Of a stretch of DNA of 57,511 nucleotides, positions 26,001-34,718 are shown piece by piece. This DNA comes from Hellea sp. (lineage in GTDB: Bacteria > Pseudomonadota > Alphaproteobacteria > Caulobacterales > Maricaulaceae), in NCBI GenBank assembly GCA_020627655.1, contig JAHDGM010000014.1, positions 1 through 57,511 of the forward strand, read 5' to 3'. The position numbers and the translations under genes were made by a program. Under the pieces are notes generated by a model, which was given only the letters and a program-made list of their open reading frames with translations, ran no database searches and was not told the origin of the DNA. Every line of letters starts with the position of its first letter. The stretch's first letter is position 1.

Positions 26001-26237
26001 ATGGTGGTTGCTTTGGCTTTTGGAGTCTTGTTCGACTTCTTCCTGACATTGATGCTCGTGCCGGCCATGTACGGAATTGGCGTGGATATTAGTCGTTTAG
26101 CCAAAAGTTTGTGGCGCGGCGAAAAACAATCGCCTCTAGGCACGCAATATGATCCGAATATTGCCCTGGCTTTGGAAGAGTTTGACGCAGAAATGCTAGA
26201 ACAGCCTAAAGGTCTTCAGGCTGCCCCTGCCGAATAA
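23031..26237 (+). CDS. RND multidrug efflux transporter, inner-membrane pump
   Basis: A 1068-residue AcrB-type proton-driven pump (HAE family), full length. The N-terminus MKSLIAWFVKNPVAANLMM, the first periplasmic loop (SWPGASPRDVEEQLVVRIEEAV), TM4 with VVDDAIVVGESV holding the proton-relay Asp pair, and the second-half counterpart GVAVNDNLVLIDYVNRLRSKG are readable. The second half carries Asn-Asp rather than the usual second Gly-rich signature, common in this subfamily. The subgroup (often found with a NodT channel) has no defined substrate. GGAAAG precedes the ATG, 18 bp after the adaptor gene. Confidence 0.96.
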   Translation: MKSLIAWFVKNPVAANLMMVAMFVAGIFGYNTMEREFIPQTTINGMSVSVSWPGASPRDVEEQLVVRIEEAVDGLDGIDYIESSARESSGNVNIRTKLRVDYEKLLDEVKARVDTIQNLPPDAFRPQVFRWDARPDMMYMALHGDIDRLTLQRMANDLRLDITRETGLQLTQQISKIPEQVTIEISEDALRQYNLTFSQVASAISGSSVNLSAGTVETTGGNLQLRARSLANTQAEFEEIIIRQTAQGGTIRLKDIANIIDGFETDKFAATFKGETAAVFMVLSPDEMNITEAGKALRKFEKTANEKLPPNVRFSIWFDGSTMFDSRMSLISGNALSGMVLVLIILMLFLRPAVALWVTIGIAAAFAGALAIAPYIGITLNMISLFAFLLVIGIVVDDAIVVGESVYFHVENDIPAERGAIGGANMVAKPVFFAVITTIMMFIPFLLMTGPIQSMTAQISLVVIAVLIFSLIEAFFILPAHLRHLKRREGALGPLARFQKRIADSLVSFATNIFRPFVAMLIRFRYITLAVFVGLFFMSLGLLRAGIAPTAMVPEVEGDMISFSARFPEGTTFERRNQVREQVDAGIAALNENALADFGVDFDLITEPGTITDGRQVQGFLGLSDPNDRRSISTKMIADKLEEYVGPIPDAYRVNYGVTEGGSGDGGGVRYGVASAYPEDLKKALLEIKNELETYSSVPSAWDGLESSAQEIQFNLKPDAESLGLKLSDVTRQVREAFYGREVQRLPRNGEDVRVMVRYPEAARESIDSLQNLRIRTASGVEVPLYSVADVSFAEGVTRISRRDRKRVEYTGARVRGGQDEVAKIRKDMDEEFFPQWELRNPRVERVVVGDDMIETNFMKEISISGVVILFLMYGLLAIAFKSYAQPLLIMIAIPFALVGMIFGNIVTQVPFGIMSMFGFFAASGVAVNDNLVLIDYVNRLRSKGVGAYQAMLDACVARFRPILLTSVTTFMGIMPILFETSTQAEFLKPMVVALAFGVLFDFFLTLMLVPAMYGIGVDISRLAKSLWRGEKQSPLGTQYDPNIALALEEFDAEMLEQPKGLQAAPAE

Positions 26238-26271
26238 ATATCGTAATTGATTACAACAAAGGAATAATAGC

Positions 26272-28359
26272 ATGAAACTTAAAAACTTGATTGTGCCAAG
26301 CGCAATGGTGTTGATGATGACCGCTTGTAAGGGCTCAGATACGGTCACAAAAACGGATAATGTCGAGACCAAAATTACAGAAACTACACAGGTATCCACT
26401 ACGCCTGAGCTGGGCACATTTGGTGTCGAGCTCAAAGATATGGATAAGGCTGTTAAGCCGGGGGATAATTTCTTTGAATATGTCAATGGAACATGGCTCA
26501 CAAATACGGAAATTCCTGCCGATAAATCTAATTATGGGTCATTTGGTATTCTGGCTGATCGCTCTGATGAAAATGTAAGAAAGATTATTGAAGAAGCTGC
26601 GGCAAAAAAGGCGGCTAAAGGTACTGAAGAACAGAAAATCGGTGATTTCTACGCAGCCTTTATGGATCAGGATGCTATTGAAATTAATGGAACAGCTGTC
26701 GCTGCCACTGACATAAAGCGTATTCAGGCCGCCAAAACAAAAGCTGACATAGCCGCAATTATGGGTGACCCGACTATGGGGGTTAATGCGCCTGTGGCCG
26801 GTTGGGTCGATGTGGATGTCAAGGACATCGGAAACTATATTTTTTATGTCACCCAGTCTGGCCTCGGTATGCCTAACAAAGATTTTTATCTGGATGAAGG
26901 TGAAAAATTTGCCGGTTACCGTGAAGCCTATGTGGAAATGCTGACGACTATGCTGCGCGAAGCTGAGTTGCCCAATGCGCGTGAACGGGCCGAAGCGGTG
27001 ATGGCATTTGAAACCGAAATGGCCAAAGTGCACTGGACACCGACAAAACGCCGGGACCGCAGTCTGACTTATAATAAAATGACGACTCAGGAAATGAAGG
27101 ACTTTGCTCCAGGCTTTCCTTGGGACGCCATGTTACAGTCATCGGGCCTTGGTGATCAGAAAGCTTTTGTGGTGCGCGAAACGGACGCTATTCAAAACTC
27201 TGCAAAGATATTTAACGAAACGCCGGTTGAAGTTTTAAAAGACTATATGATCGCTCATTATATGATCGGGCATGCTGCTTATCTGCCGTCTCGCATTGAT
27301 GAGGCTACTTTTAATTTTTATGGAAAAGCGCTTCGGGGTACGGAACAACAAAGAGACCGCTGGAAGCGCGCCGTTGGCCAGATTGATGGCTATATGGGTG
27401 AAATGGTTGGGAAAGTTTATGTCAAAAAACATTTTCCGCCCAATGCTAAGAAGCAAATGGACGATCTGGTTGAAAACCTGAGATCGGCTTTCAAGGACGG
27501 TATCGATAATCTGGAATGGATGGGCGAAGCAACAAAAGTTGAAGCGCAGGAAAAATTGCGCAAGTTTAATCCAAAAATCGGTTATCCTGACGAATGGACG
27601 GACTATTCTACCTTACAGGTGGATCGGGATGATTTGATCGGTACAATAAAATCAGCCAATGCTTGGCAGTGGAATGATATGATCGGCAAATTGGGTGGGC
27701 CAATTGACCGTGGTGAGTGGGGTATGAACCCGCAAACTGTGAATGCCTATTACAGGCCATCTTTGAACGAAATTGTTTTCCCTGCAGCTATCCTGCAAGC
27801 TCCTTTCTTTGACCCTAATGCAGACCCTGCTGTTAATTATGGCGGTATCGGCGCAGTAATCGGTCATGAAATGGGACATGGTTTTGACGATCAAGGCCGC
27901 AAGACAGACGGCAATGGCGAACAGAGAGACTGGTGGACAGAAGAGGATGCTGCCGGGTTTAAAACCCGGGCGGATCAATTAATTGCTCAGTATAACGAAT
28001 TTGAGGCCCTGCCTGGAGAATTTGTCAATGGTGAGTTCACGCTTGGAGAAAACATTGGCGATCTCACTGGACTGACTATGGCCTATGCCGCCTATAAAAA
28101 GTCCTTAGGCGGAAAACCGGCCCCAGTTATTGACGGCCTTACAGGTGATCAGCGTTTCTTTTTAGCGTATGGCCAGATCTGGAAGCGTAAGTTTCGTGAA
28201 GATGAGCTGCGCAACCGTTTGAAAAGCGATTCTCATAGTCCGGGTGAATATCGCGCTAACGGTATCGTTAGAAATTTTGATGCCTGGTATGATGCTTTTA
28301 ATGTGCAACCGGGTGATGCTCTTTATCTACCGCCGGAAAAACGGGTGAAAATCTGGTAG
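26272..28359 (+). CDS. M13-family (neprilysin/PepO-like) metallopeptidase lipoprotein
   Basis: A 695-residue zinc endopeptidase. The signal ends MMTAC (Cys15), so it is probably a periplasmic or outer-membrane lipoprotein. The N-terminal M13 domain starts DKAVKPGDNFFEYVNGTWLTNTEIP; the catalytic domain has NAYYRPSLNEIVFPAAILQ, the zinc motif HEMGHGFDDQGR (His532, Glu533, His536), third ligand Glu593 in GENIGDLTGL, and the end NFDAWYDAFNVQPGDALYL. It follows the pump gene by 34 bp and could share its transcript; a terminator follows. Confidence 0.95.
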   Translation: MKLKNLIVPSAMVLMMTACKGSDTVTKTDNVETKITETTQVSTTPELGTFGVELKDMDKAVKPGDNFFEYVNGTWLTNTEIPADKSNYGSFGILADRSDENVRKIIEEAAAKKAAKGTEEQKIGDFYAAFMDQDAIEINGTAVAATDIKRIQAAKTKADIAAIMGDPTMGVNAPVAGWVDVDVKDIGNYIFYVTQSGLGMPNKDFYLDEGEKFAGYREAYVEMLTTMLREAELPNARERAEAVMAFETEMAKVHWTPTKRRDRSLTYNKMTTQEMKDFAPGFPWDAMLQSSGLGDQKAFVVRETDAIQNSAKIFNETPVEVLKDYMIAHYMIGHAAYLPSRIDEATFNFYGKALRGTEQQRDRWKRAVGQIDGYMGEMVGKVYVKKHFPPNAKKQMDDLVENLRSAFKDGIDNLEWMGEATKVEAQEKLRKFNPKIGYPDEWTDYSTLQVDRDDLIGTIKSANAWQWNDMIGKLGGPIDRGEWGMNPQTVNAYYRPSLNEIVFPAAILQAPFFDPNADPAVNYGGIGAVIGHEMGHGFDDQGRKTDGNGEQRDWWTEEDAAGFKTRADQLIAQYNEFEALPGEFVNGEFTLGENIGDLTGLTMAYAAYKKSLGGKPAPVIDGLTGDQRFFLAYGQIWKRKFREDELRNRLKSDSHSPGEYRANGIVRNFDAWYDAFNVQPGDALYLPPEKRVKIW

Positions 28360-28365
28360 TTTGTA

Positions 28366-28388
28366 AGCCCGCCTATATGGCGGGTTTT
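28366..28388 (+). terminator. Intrinsic terminator after the M13 peptidase gene
   Basis: CCCGCC (28368-28373), loop TATAT and GGCGGG (28379-28384) followed by TTTT. It probably ends the efflux/peptidase transcript before the ABC genes. Confidence 0.7.
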
Positions 28389-28404
28389 CTATTTAGGACA
28401 TAAT

Positions 28405-29028
28405 ATGCTTGAATTAAAATCTGCAGGGAAGCGATATAAGAAACAATCCATTTTCAATAATCTGACACATGCTTTTCCTGTAGGGGTTACTATCATGACA
28501 GGAGCAAGCGGTGTGGGTAAGTCCACTCTCTTGAGGCTCTGCGCCAGCGCAGAAAAACCCAGCAGCGGCGAAATTTGCTGGCGAGGGCAAAATATTCGAA
28601 AGAACCTCAAACCGTTTCGAAAAATATTAGGCTATGCGCCTCAGATCATTGATTTCCCTGAAGACCTGAGTGCAGGAGATTTCATGCTGCATGTGGCGGC
28701 TATGAAATCTATTCACGTCAAGCCGGCCATAGCGCAAAGTCATGCTATTTTGGGCCGTCTTGGATTATTGCGGGATATTGATAAATCCATAAGAAGTTTT
28801 TCAGGCGGGATGCGCCGCCGGCTTGGAGTGGCTCAGGCGTTTCTGGGAGAACCAGAATGTTTGATCATTGATGAACCAACGGCCGAACTCGATCCAAAAA
28901 CTGCGCGAAGTGTCCATGAGCTAATTTTTGAACATGCCAGTCAAGCGGTCATAATTATGACGACTCATTTGGAAGACAGCCTGTCGGATTTTCAATTTGA
29001 TCGTTTTGAGCTTACGCAAACCTCATGA
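28405..29028 (+). CDS. ABC transporter ATP-binding protein
   Basis: A 207-residue ATPase. Walker A GASGVGKST, Q-loop YAPQ, signature FSGGMRRRLGVAQAF, Walker B CLIIDEPTAELDP and the switch His in TTHLED are all present, so it should be active. TAGGA precedes the ATG. Its stop overlaps the start of the permease gene (ATGA at 29025-29028), which is the usual ABC-2 exporter arrangement. It would drive export of an unknown substrate, but the permease is frameshifted in this sequence. Confidence 0.93.
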   Translation: MLELKSAGKRYKKQSIFNNLTHAFPVGVTIMTGASGVGKSTLLRLCASAEKPSSGEICWRGQNIRKNLKPFRKILGYAPQIIDFPEDLSAGDFMLHVAAMKSIHVKPAIAQSHAILGRLGLLRDIDKSIRSFSGGMRRRLGVAQAFLGEPECLIIDEPTAELDPKTARSVHELIFEHASQAVIIMTTHLEDSLSDFQFDRFELTQTS

Positions 29029-30409
29029 GTGCTTTTGCAACATTCTTTAAGCAGCAGTGGAGTCGTCACTTACGCAGTCCGGCTCTGTGGGTTGTAATCC
29101 TTGGGACAATGATCGGAGCGCGTTATATCATTCCATTGCCGGATGCCGGTTATTCGACCTTATCCGTAAACAATCATTACCCTGAGCCCAGCTCCAGCGT
29201 TATGGGCCTTCAATTAGGTGTTGTTACGGCGCTGTTAATGACGCCGCTAGCTTATATTTTCTTAAGAGCGGGTCCTACACGGGTTCAGCCTTGGCAAATC
29301 GATGCGGTCACGCCGTCCCGGAGATTTGCTCGAAACCTTGGGCAGGGAATGGCCGATATCAGTGTTTTATGGCTCTTACTCTTCTTTGTGGGTGTTGCGG
29401 CCTTATCTTAAGTCTTTTCCGTTTACCACTTTCATCTATTCGTCCTCTGGATACATTTTTAGTAATCTTCGTCATTGCAGCTCCGGCTTTGGCGCTGATT
29501 GCCGGGTTTCGCATGTTAATGCAAAGTCGGCCCTGGCTTCGCGGGGCTTGGGGCGATGTGCTCTTCTTTATATTTTGGATGGCGGGTATTATAGTGGCGG
29601 CCACTCAGTTTTCAAATGGTGGCGGAAGTCCATTTCAGGATATTTTTGGATATGCATCTTCTATTTCTGGATCAACAGATATTGTATTGCATTCCGTAAG
29701 TGTTGGCGCTGGACCCACAACAAATGGGGCTATTGATCTGGATCCGGTGAAGGGGATCAGTGAACCGGATTTTCTAATATCGCGCCTTTTATGGTTGATT
29801 GTGTCACTGGGCGCCATGTGTGTGGCTGCTGTTATATTTAAACCTCGAAATATAAAGCTCAAAACTAAACGCCAGGGAATAATAGCGCGTCTTCTGTCTG
29901 GTTTAGACCCGTTAGGACAGTTAGCTATGACACCGATTCTGTCAGGCCTGGGCGCAATACATCCGCTCATCCGAACCAATTTGAAACAACTAGTCCCTAG
30001 CGGTTGGGCAGGATTAGTTCTGGTCGGGATATCTATATCCGGCTTTATACTGCCATTTCGCAAAGCGGTTGGGCCAGCGCTCATGCTGGTCATGATATTT
30101 CTGATTTCACATCAGAGCAGTCTTTGGGAAAAACGTCATAACCGACAGTTTAGAGTAACCCTGCCAAATGGTCTTGGTTCGCAATTTTTCATGACTTGGT
30201 TGTCGATTGTTCTGTTTACGGCTCTGCTGTTAATCCCGTCCGTGATCAACGGCGTGATGAAAGGTAATCTTATGACATTTACGCCGGATATGATTGGTTT
30301 GACATTTATTATGCCAGTTGTGATCCTGGCGCTAGGCGTTGTTACGCGTACGGGTATAATGGCCCGTTTGCTGATGCTGGCTGTTTGGTATGTGTATTTG
30401 AATGTGTAA
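29025..30409 (+). pseudogene. ABC transporter permease interrupted by a frameshift
   Basis: The reading frame that starts at 29025 (MSAFATFFKQQWSRHLRSPA) runs through two or three membrane segments and stops at 29411. A second frame, open from before 29291 and meaningful from about 29399 (LILSLFRLPLSSIRPLDTF onward), carries on with further hydrophobic helices to 30409. Read together they give one permease of about 460 residues, paired with the overlapping ATPase gene. The shift falls around 29395-29408, and the natural junction is a move to the -1 frame. I saw no convincing slippery heptamer, so a recent 1-bp indel or a sequencing error is likelier than programmed frameshifting. Confidence 0.75.
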
Positions 30410-30410
30410 G

Positions 30411-31592
30411 CTAACGAGAGCCGCCGGTACGCACAGCGTCCAGCATGGCTTTGGCCCGACCGGAAACTGTATCGTCACAGTCTGCAATTTGCGTATAGCG
30501 GCGCCGTAATTTACCTGGAAGATCATTTAAAGATTTCTCGCCGAACTTTTCGGCTGCGCCGTACAGTTTACTCAAGGTCGCTGCCGGTCCGGCAAGAGGT
30601 AAAAACCCTGAATGCGCCGTTCGGTTTTCTGCAGCATAGACGGATTTATAGCTGTCCTGACTAGCGCCTAGATCAACATACCGATACCCAAGATTTTCCG
30701 CTTCATCGATGAGAATTTCAAGGAGTTGCGTACCGGGTGAATATGAATGGAACTCTGGATTATAAGCGACCATCCAGCTGTGAAATGTGACACCATCAGT
30801 CAGCCCCATATCCATGGCGGCGAGTTGGTCGCCGAGATATAAAACGTGTAAATCACATCTTAAGCCATCTTCTTTGAGCCAGAGTCTTTCAAGAAGGCTG
30901 GACGTCCAGCGCGCTGAAAGCACGTCATACCGCCCGGTTTCAGCAAGGCGTTCACGTTTCCAGCTCATCAATTGGTCATAGGCTTGTCGGTTCTGACTAC
31001 GCAGTTCTATTCGTCTTGAGCCAATATCTTCTTCGCATTTGCGGATTCGCCGCCGATTACTTTTCAGCGTACGGCGATAGCTGCTCGACTGTGCGGCCCT
31101 CCATTGTTCCGCGCCGCCGCTTAGATCAATCAAACAAAGGGGAAATTCTTCTTGATGAAAGGCAGAGATATCCTGTTGGTTACCTATCATTGCGCTGTAA
31201 TGAAGGGCTCCTATACCTGCTTGTTTCAATACTTCTAGATGATCAATTGTTTGACCGGGCGCTTCTATAAAACCATGATAATCCGTCATTGGCGCGCCAA
31301 TGGGGCGTGCAAATCCTCCTATAGCGGATTGCGGACCTTGGAATGGGAAAAAACTGATGGGTACGCCCTTTTGCGATACTATGACAACATGCGTATCATC
31401 CCGTAATTCGCCTAATAGGCGTGTATATTCGGGGTGAAAATAAGGGCTGTAGAGGGCCGGATTACCATCACGCAGGGATGTCCACACCTCTACTTCAGAA
31501 GCGTTCAAGTCAGATGGTCGTTTGACCGCTATGTTATATTCGGATGCCACAACACATGACCCCACGCTAATCGTTTTGTAATTATGAAACAC
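30411..31592 (-). CDS. GNAT/FemAB-like acyltransferase (CelD/BcsL-like)
   Basis: A protein of about 380-393 residues resembling CelD-type GNAT acyltransferases linked to cellulose, capsule or holdfast polysaccharide; HfsK of Caulobacter is a related kind. Readable parts are SPYFHPEYTRLLGEL, the basic stretch SSYRRTLKSNRRRIRKCEE, DLHVLYLGDQLAAMDMGL, and PGTQLLEILIDEAENLGYRYVDLG, the acyl-CoA-binding region. The start is unclear: GTGs at 31592 and 31550 are possible and neither has a strong ribosome site. It converges on the ABC permease with one base between stops. Cytoplasmic. Modification of an envelope sugar is inferred. Confidence 0.75.
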   Translation of the reverse strand: MFHNYKTISVGSCVVASEYNIAVKRPSDLNASEVEVWTSLRDGNPALYSPYFHPEYTRLLGELRDDTHVVIVSQKGVPISFFPFQGPQSAIGGFARPIGAPMTDYHGFIEAPGQTIDHLEVLKQAGIGALHYSAMIGNQQDISAFHQEEFPLCLIDLSGGAEQWRAAQSSSYRRTLKSNRRRIRKCEEDIGSRRIELRSQNRQAYDQLMSWKRERLAETGRYDVLSARWTSSLLERLWLKEDGLRCDLHVLYLGDQLAAMDMGLTDGVTFHSWMVAYNPEFHSYSPGTQLLEILIDEAENLGYRYVDLGASQDSYKSVYAAENRTAHSGFLPLAGPAATLSKLYGAAEKFGEKSLNDLPGKLRRRYTQIADCDDTVSGRAKAMLDAVRTGGSR

Positions 31593-31706
31593 AAGCTATC
31601 AGAATTAGGTTATTATCAGTTTAATGGCCTCTGCGAAGGATGTTTTGTTTTTCAAGGTTAAATTGGCGCTATACTTTTATAGAAACCACGTTAAAAATTC
31701 TTTGAT

Positions 31707-32573
31707 ATGGGTTCACATCACGATCATGATCATTGTCATAGCGGAGCCGGACAAGGACGGATAGCTCTTGCGGCTGTTTTGACAGGATTGTTCATGGTCG
31801 TAGAAGTTGTCGGAGGTCTAATCTCCGGCTCTCTTGCCCTGTTGGCTGACGCAGGTCACATGTTAACGGATTTCGTTGCTTTAAGCCTTGCGTGGGGCGC
31901 TTTCGCTTTAGCCAAAAGGCCGGCTAATGATCGTCACACTTACGGCTTTGAACGCCTACCGGTATTGGCGGCTTTTGTTAACGGTTTAACATTGTTCCTG
32001 GTGGCAATCTGGATTGTGGTTGAAGCTTATCAGCGTTTTCAGGATCCAGGTCATATTCTGGCGGGGCCTATGCTTTATGTAGCCATAGCTGGCTTGGTCA
32101 TTAATATTATTGTTTTTTATATTTTAAGCGGTGCGGATCAGGAAAATCTAAATGTTCGAGGAGCTGTGCTTCATGTGTTGGGCGATATGCTAGGGTCTGC
32201 CGCCGCGATTGTGGCAGCGTTGATCATCATGAAGACCGGATATATGGCGATTGATCCAATATTATCGGTTATTGTCTGTATTTTAATTTTACGCAGCGCT
32301 TGGTATGTGACCCGTGATAGCGCGCATATATTATTGCAGGGAGCTCCAAAGAACCTGAACCGGACTGAGATTGAGACCGATCTAAAGACTGAAGTTGAGG
32401 GTGTTCAGGATGTTGAGCATGTTCATCTTTGGTCTTTAACGGATGGCCGCCCCATGATGACCGTTGAAGTGGTCGCGGCGGGCGATGTGGATCGATCCGA
32501 TCTAAGGGCTCGCATAAAGCAAAGGCTTGTCGACCGTTTTGATTTAGATCATGTGACGCTGGATATTCACTAA
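31707..32573 (+). CDS. Cation diffusion facilitator (CzcD/ZitB-type) transporter
   Basis: A 288-residue inner-membrane metal/proton antiporter. A His-rich N-terminus (SHHDHDHCHSG) is followed by six membrane helices with the metal site LLADAGHMLTDFVAL in TM2 and VLHVLGDMLGSAAAI in TM5 (HxxxD in both), which favours Zn/Cd/Co. The cytoplasmic C-terminal domain (VEHVHLWSLTDGRPMMTVEV) is present. No clear ribosome site precedes the ATG at 31707, so a leaderless message is possible. No metal regulator adjoins it. Confidence 0.93.
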   Translation: MGSHHDHDHCHSGAGQGRIALAAVLTGLFMVVEVVGGLISGSLALLADAGHMLTDFVALSLAWGAFALAKRPANDRHTYGFERLPVLAAFVNGLTLFLVAIWIVVEAYQRFQDPGHILAGPMLYVAIAGLVINIIVFYILSGADQENLNVRGAVLHVLGDMLGSAAAIVAALIIMKTGYMAIDPILSVIVCILILRSAWYVTRDSAHILLQGAPKNLNRTEIETDLKTEVEGVQDVEHVHLWSLTDGRPMMTVEVVAAGDVDRSDLRARIKQRLVDRFDLDHVTLDIH

Positions 32574-32580
32574 AGCCGGA

Positions 32581-33108
32581 TCAAACACTAATCCCCATTC
32601 GTTCCTCAAAACGGCGAATGAAATTGATCTGATCCTGATTGATAGGCGTTTCCGTGACGGCAATATCCTGCAACATGGCGGAAAGTTCAGCGGCTTCATC
32701 ACGACTTATTTTATTTCGGAGTAAATCAACCATTGGGTATAAAGTGCTTTCAGCCTGATTAAGATATTGGGACAGGCTCCGCATTTGAACAACCATATCT
32801 TGGGCATCCGTGCGCGCTATCTGCATATGCGTTTCCAGCTGTCCGGCAATAGCAGCGGTTTGTGTGTCGGATATGCGGCCGAGTTCGTCCATGCGCGCGA
32901 TTGAAATCATCAAAACAGCGGCAGCTTCCACGGGGTTTTCGACCAGAGCCAAGCCTTGTTTACCGGCCTTTTTACGGTATCGCATCTTGCGGGGTATATT
33001 GCCGATTTCCTGAGCGGCTTCTGCAATGTCGGCTGCGTTACGGCTGGCTCGACTTAACCAAAACAAAATGGCGCCAATTGCAACAAAGATAGAAATGATG
33101 ACATGCAT
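32581..33108 (-). CDS. Membrane-anchored TerB-like protein
   Basis: A 175-residue protein with an N-terminal membrane helix (MHVIISIFVAIGAILFWL), a short basic stretch, and a helical domain (ENPVEAAAVLMISIARMDELGRIS through LLRNKISRDEAAELSAMLQDIA) resembling the TerB/DjlA-N fold. The role is unknown; TerB-like domains occur in stress and phage-response systems and often bind metal through acidic residues. GGAG precedes the ATG. It is the last gene of a same-strand envelope set that includes the extensin-like, trypsin-like and DUF350 genes. Confidence 0.65.
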   Translation of the reverse strand: MHVIISIFVAIGAILFWLSRASRNAADIAEAAQEIGNIPRKMRYRKKAGKQGLALVENPVEAAAVLMISIARMDELGRISDTQTAAIAGQLETHMQIARTDAQDMVVQMRSLSQYLNQAESTLYPMVDLLRNKISRDEAAELSAMLQDIAVTETPINQDQINFIRRFEERMGISV

Positions 33109-33172
33109 AAGTTTCTCCGCGAGGCCTAGGATAAAAAATTATCTGAGGTCTGACAATAATTGATTGAGCGGC

Positions 33173-33913
33173 CTAGCGGCAACTGGTCGTTGGCCCCATA
33201 TCAAAATGGAAATGGTCTGCATGAGCAGCATTAAAATCCGGCGATAATGTCACCCGGAAAATCTTACAGGCCTGTTTGCGCGCTGCGCGTAAGAACTTCT
33301 TACGGTCCTTATCACCGTTCCAGTCTTTTAGAACGGAAATGACCCGACCATCATCCAGCTCAAAACCCATAATGTCAAAAGCATTGGCGTAAGCATGTTC
33401 ACTCCATTGACCAGAACTATTGCCGACTTGGCGACGACAAGAATAGCTGCCGGCATGATGCACGCTTTTCACGCCGCTACCCAGATGGGTTTTTGCGGCC
33501 ATATCGATTTCCCGCATCCAGATATACAGGCCAGCCGATAAAGGACATTGCATGGTTACTTTTTTGGGTTTTAAAGTCGCGGCGGCGCTGCCATCTACAT
33601 GCCGTGCAATATCCCAGCCGCAAGGGTCTTTAACCCGGTGCGGGTCCGCCCTCATTGTCATAAAATCATCTGCACTTTCGACCAGTTCAGCACAGGTGGA
33701 CGAAGGTGACAAGCTAAGCCTTAAGAGCTGGAGATCGGTTGAAAATCCGGTGGGCGCTTGTAAGTCCAAAGGGCGCCACGGCAAATGTTGGTGCGCAATA
33801 TAACGATCAGCCAGATAGCCCAGACCCAGCAGTAAAAGCCCGAAGGCGAGTAAGCGTACGGGAAAGCTGCCGAAGCCCTTTAATTTTCTGCGCCATTTAT
33901 AGGGAATGCGCAT
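33173..33913 (-). CDS. Extensin-like family protein (M15-like peptidase fold)
   Basis: A 246-residue protein of the alphaproteobacterial extensin-like C-terminal domain family, related to M15 D,D-carboxypeptidases. One N-terminal membrane helix (PVRLLAFGLLLLGLGYLAD) anchors a periplasmic domain with VHHAGSYSCRRQVG, SEHAYANAFDIMGFEL (His and Asp zinc ligands) and HADHFHFDMGP. Conserved Cys residues suggest disulphides. A role in peptidoglycan trimming is inferred. It lies 5 bp after the trypsin-like gene on the same strand. Confidence 0.88.
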   Translation of the reverse strand: MRIPYKWRRKLKGFGSFPVRLLAFGLLLLGLGYLADRYIAHQHLPWRPLDLQAPTGFSTDLQLLRLSLSPSSTCAELVESADDFMTMRADPHRVKDPCGWDIARHVDGSAAATLKPKKVTMQCPLSAGLYIWMREIDMAAKTHLGSGVKSVHHAGSYSCRRQVGNSSGQWSEHAYANAFDIMGFELDDGRVISVLKDWNGDKDRKKFLRAARKQACKIFRVTLSPDFNAAHADHFHFDMGPTTSCR

Positions 33914-33918
33914 AGTGG

Positions 33919-34713
33919 CTATTTTACCAGACAGATGACTTGAGCAATCCGCCGATCCCGGCGATAGGCATCTGCGTAGGTTCCGTACTTATTCACATCA
34001 ATCGGTTCTTGAGGGTGTTTGGCGGCAGAGTTAATCAAGCGGTCTACATTTTTGGGCGCAACTGTATAAACTCGGCCCCTGCGGGGGCTTTCAGCGGCGA
34101 CAATACCGACAACTTCGCCGTCTTTATCCAGAACTGGCGCGCCGGAGAGGCCTCCCAGTGATCCATTGAGACCGCGCGTGCGGCCAAGTTCAGTCCAGGC
34201 TAAAATCGGTTCTTCTGTATTATATCGTCCTCGGACTATGAGTTTATGACGCCCGAGCAGAGCGCCAACCACTTCACCGGGCCTGCCTTGTGGAAAGCCA
34301 AAGAAAAAACCATGTTCGCCGATCTGGCGCTGTGTTGTAAAATCTGTTGGCAAGGGCCGACGTTTCCAGTCAGATGTTAAGATGGCCGCGTCGCTATCCT
34401 TTGAAACTGTGGCCTTGAGTTTCATGGCTCTTCCCCGGCTAAGGTTAAGCGCAACGCTATCACATCCATCGACAACATGGCGGGCCGACAGCCACGTTCC
34501 CTGATCGTCAATGGCAAAGGCCGTTCCCACTCCGGATTGGGGGTCCTCAATATCAACTAAAACAGTTGGGTCCCGCGGGCTTTCCTTGGGAAGTAAAGGC
34601 CCGAGTTCAGGCGGCGGGGGCGGTTGCGGTAAATCTTCATGTGAAGCCCGGGTCGCATTGAGATAAATGAGAAAGACGATCAAGCCATATATGAGCCAGT
34701 CGGGAATCCTCAT
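33919..34713 (-). CDS. Membrane-anchored trypsin-like serine protease
   Basis: A 264-residue protein with an N-terminal membrane helix (DWLIYGLIVFLIYLNA), a Pro-rich linker, and a chymotrypsin-fold domain. The catalytic triad is readable as His79 (SARHVVDGC), Asp108 (SDAAIL) and Ser190 (GGLSGAPVLDKDG). It lacks a PDZ domain, unlike DegP-type proteases. Periplasmic. The gene sits 5 bp after DUF350 and 5 bp before the extensin-like gene, so the three are probably one transcript, suggesting joint work on the envelope. Confidence 0.88.
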   Translation of the reverse strand: MRIPDWLIYGLIVFLIYLNATRASHEDLPQPPPPPELGPLLPKESPRDPTVLVDIEDPQSGVGTAFAIDDQGTWLSARHVVDGCDSVALNLSRGRAMKLKATVSKDSDAAILTSDWKRRPLPTDFTTQRQIGEHGFFFGFPQGRPGEVVGALLGRHKLIVRGRYNTEEPILAWTELGRTRGLNGSLGGLSGAPVLDKDGEVVGIVAAESPRRGRVYTVAPKNVDRLINSAAKHPQEPIDVNKYGTYADAYRRDRRIAQVICLVK

Positions 34714-34718
34714 GCTAA

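Noticed and set aside
29360-29420. Programmed ribosomal frameshifting in the ABC permease
   Set aside because: No convincing slippery heptamer or downstream structure was seen; an indel or sequence error is simpler.
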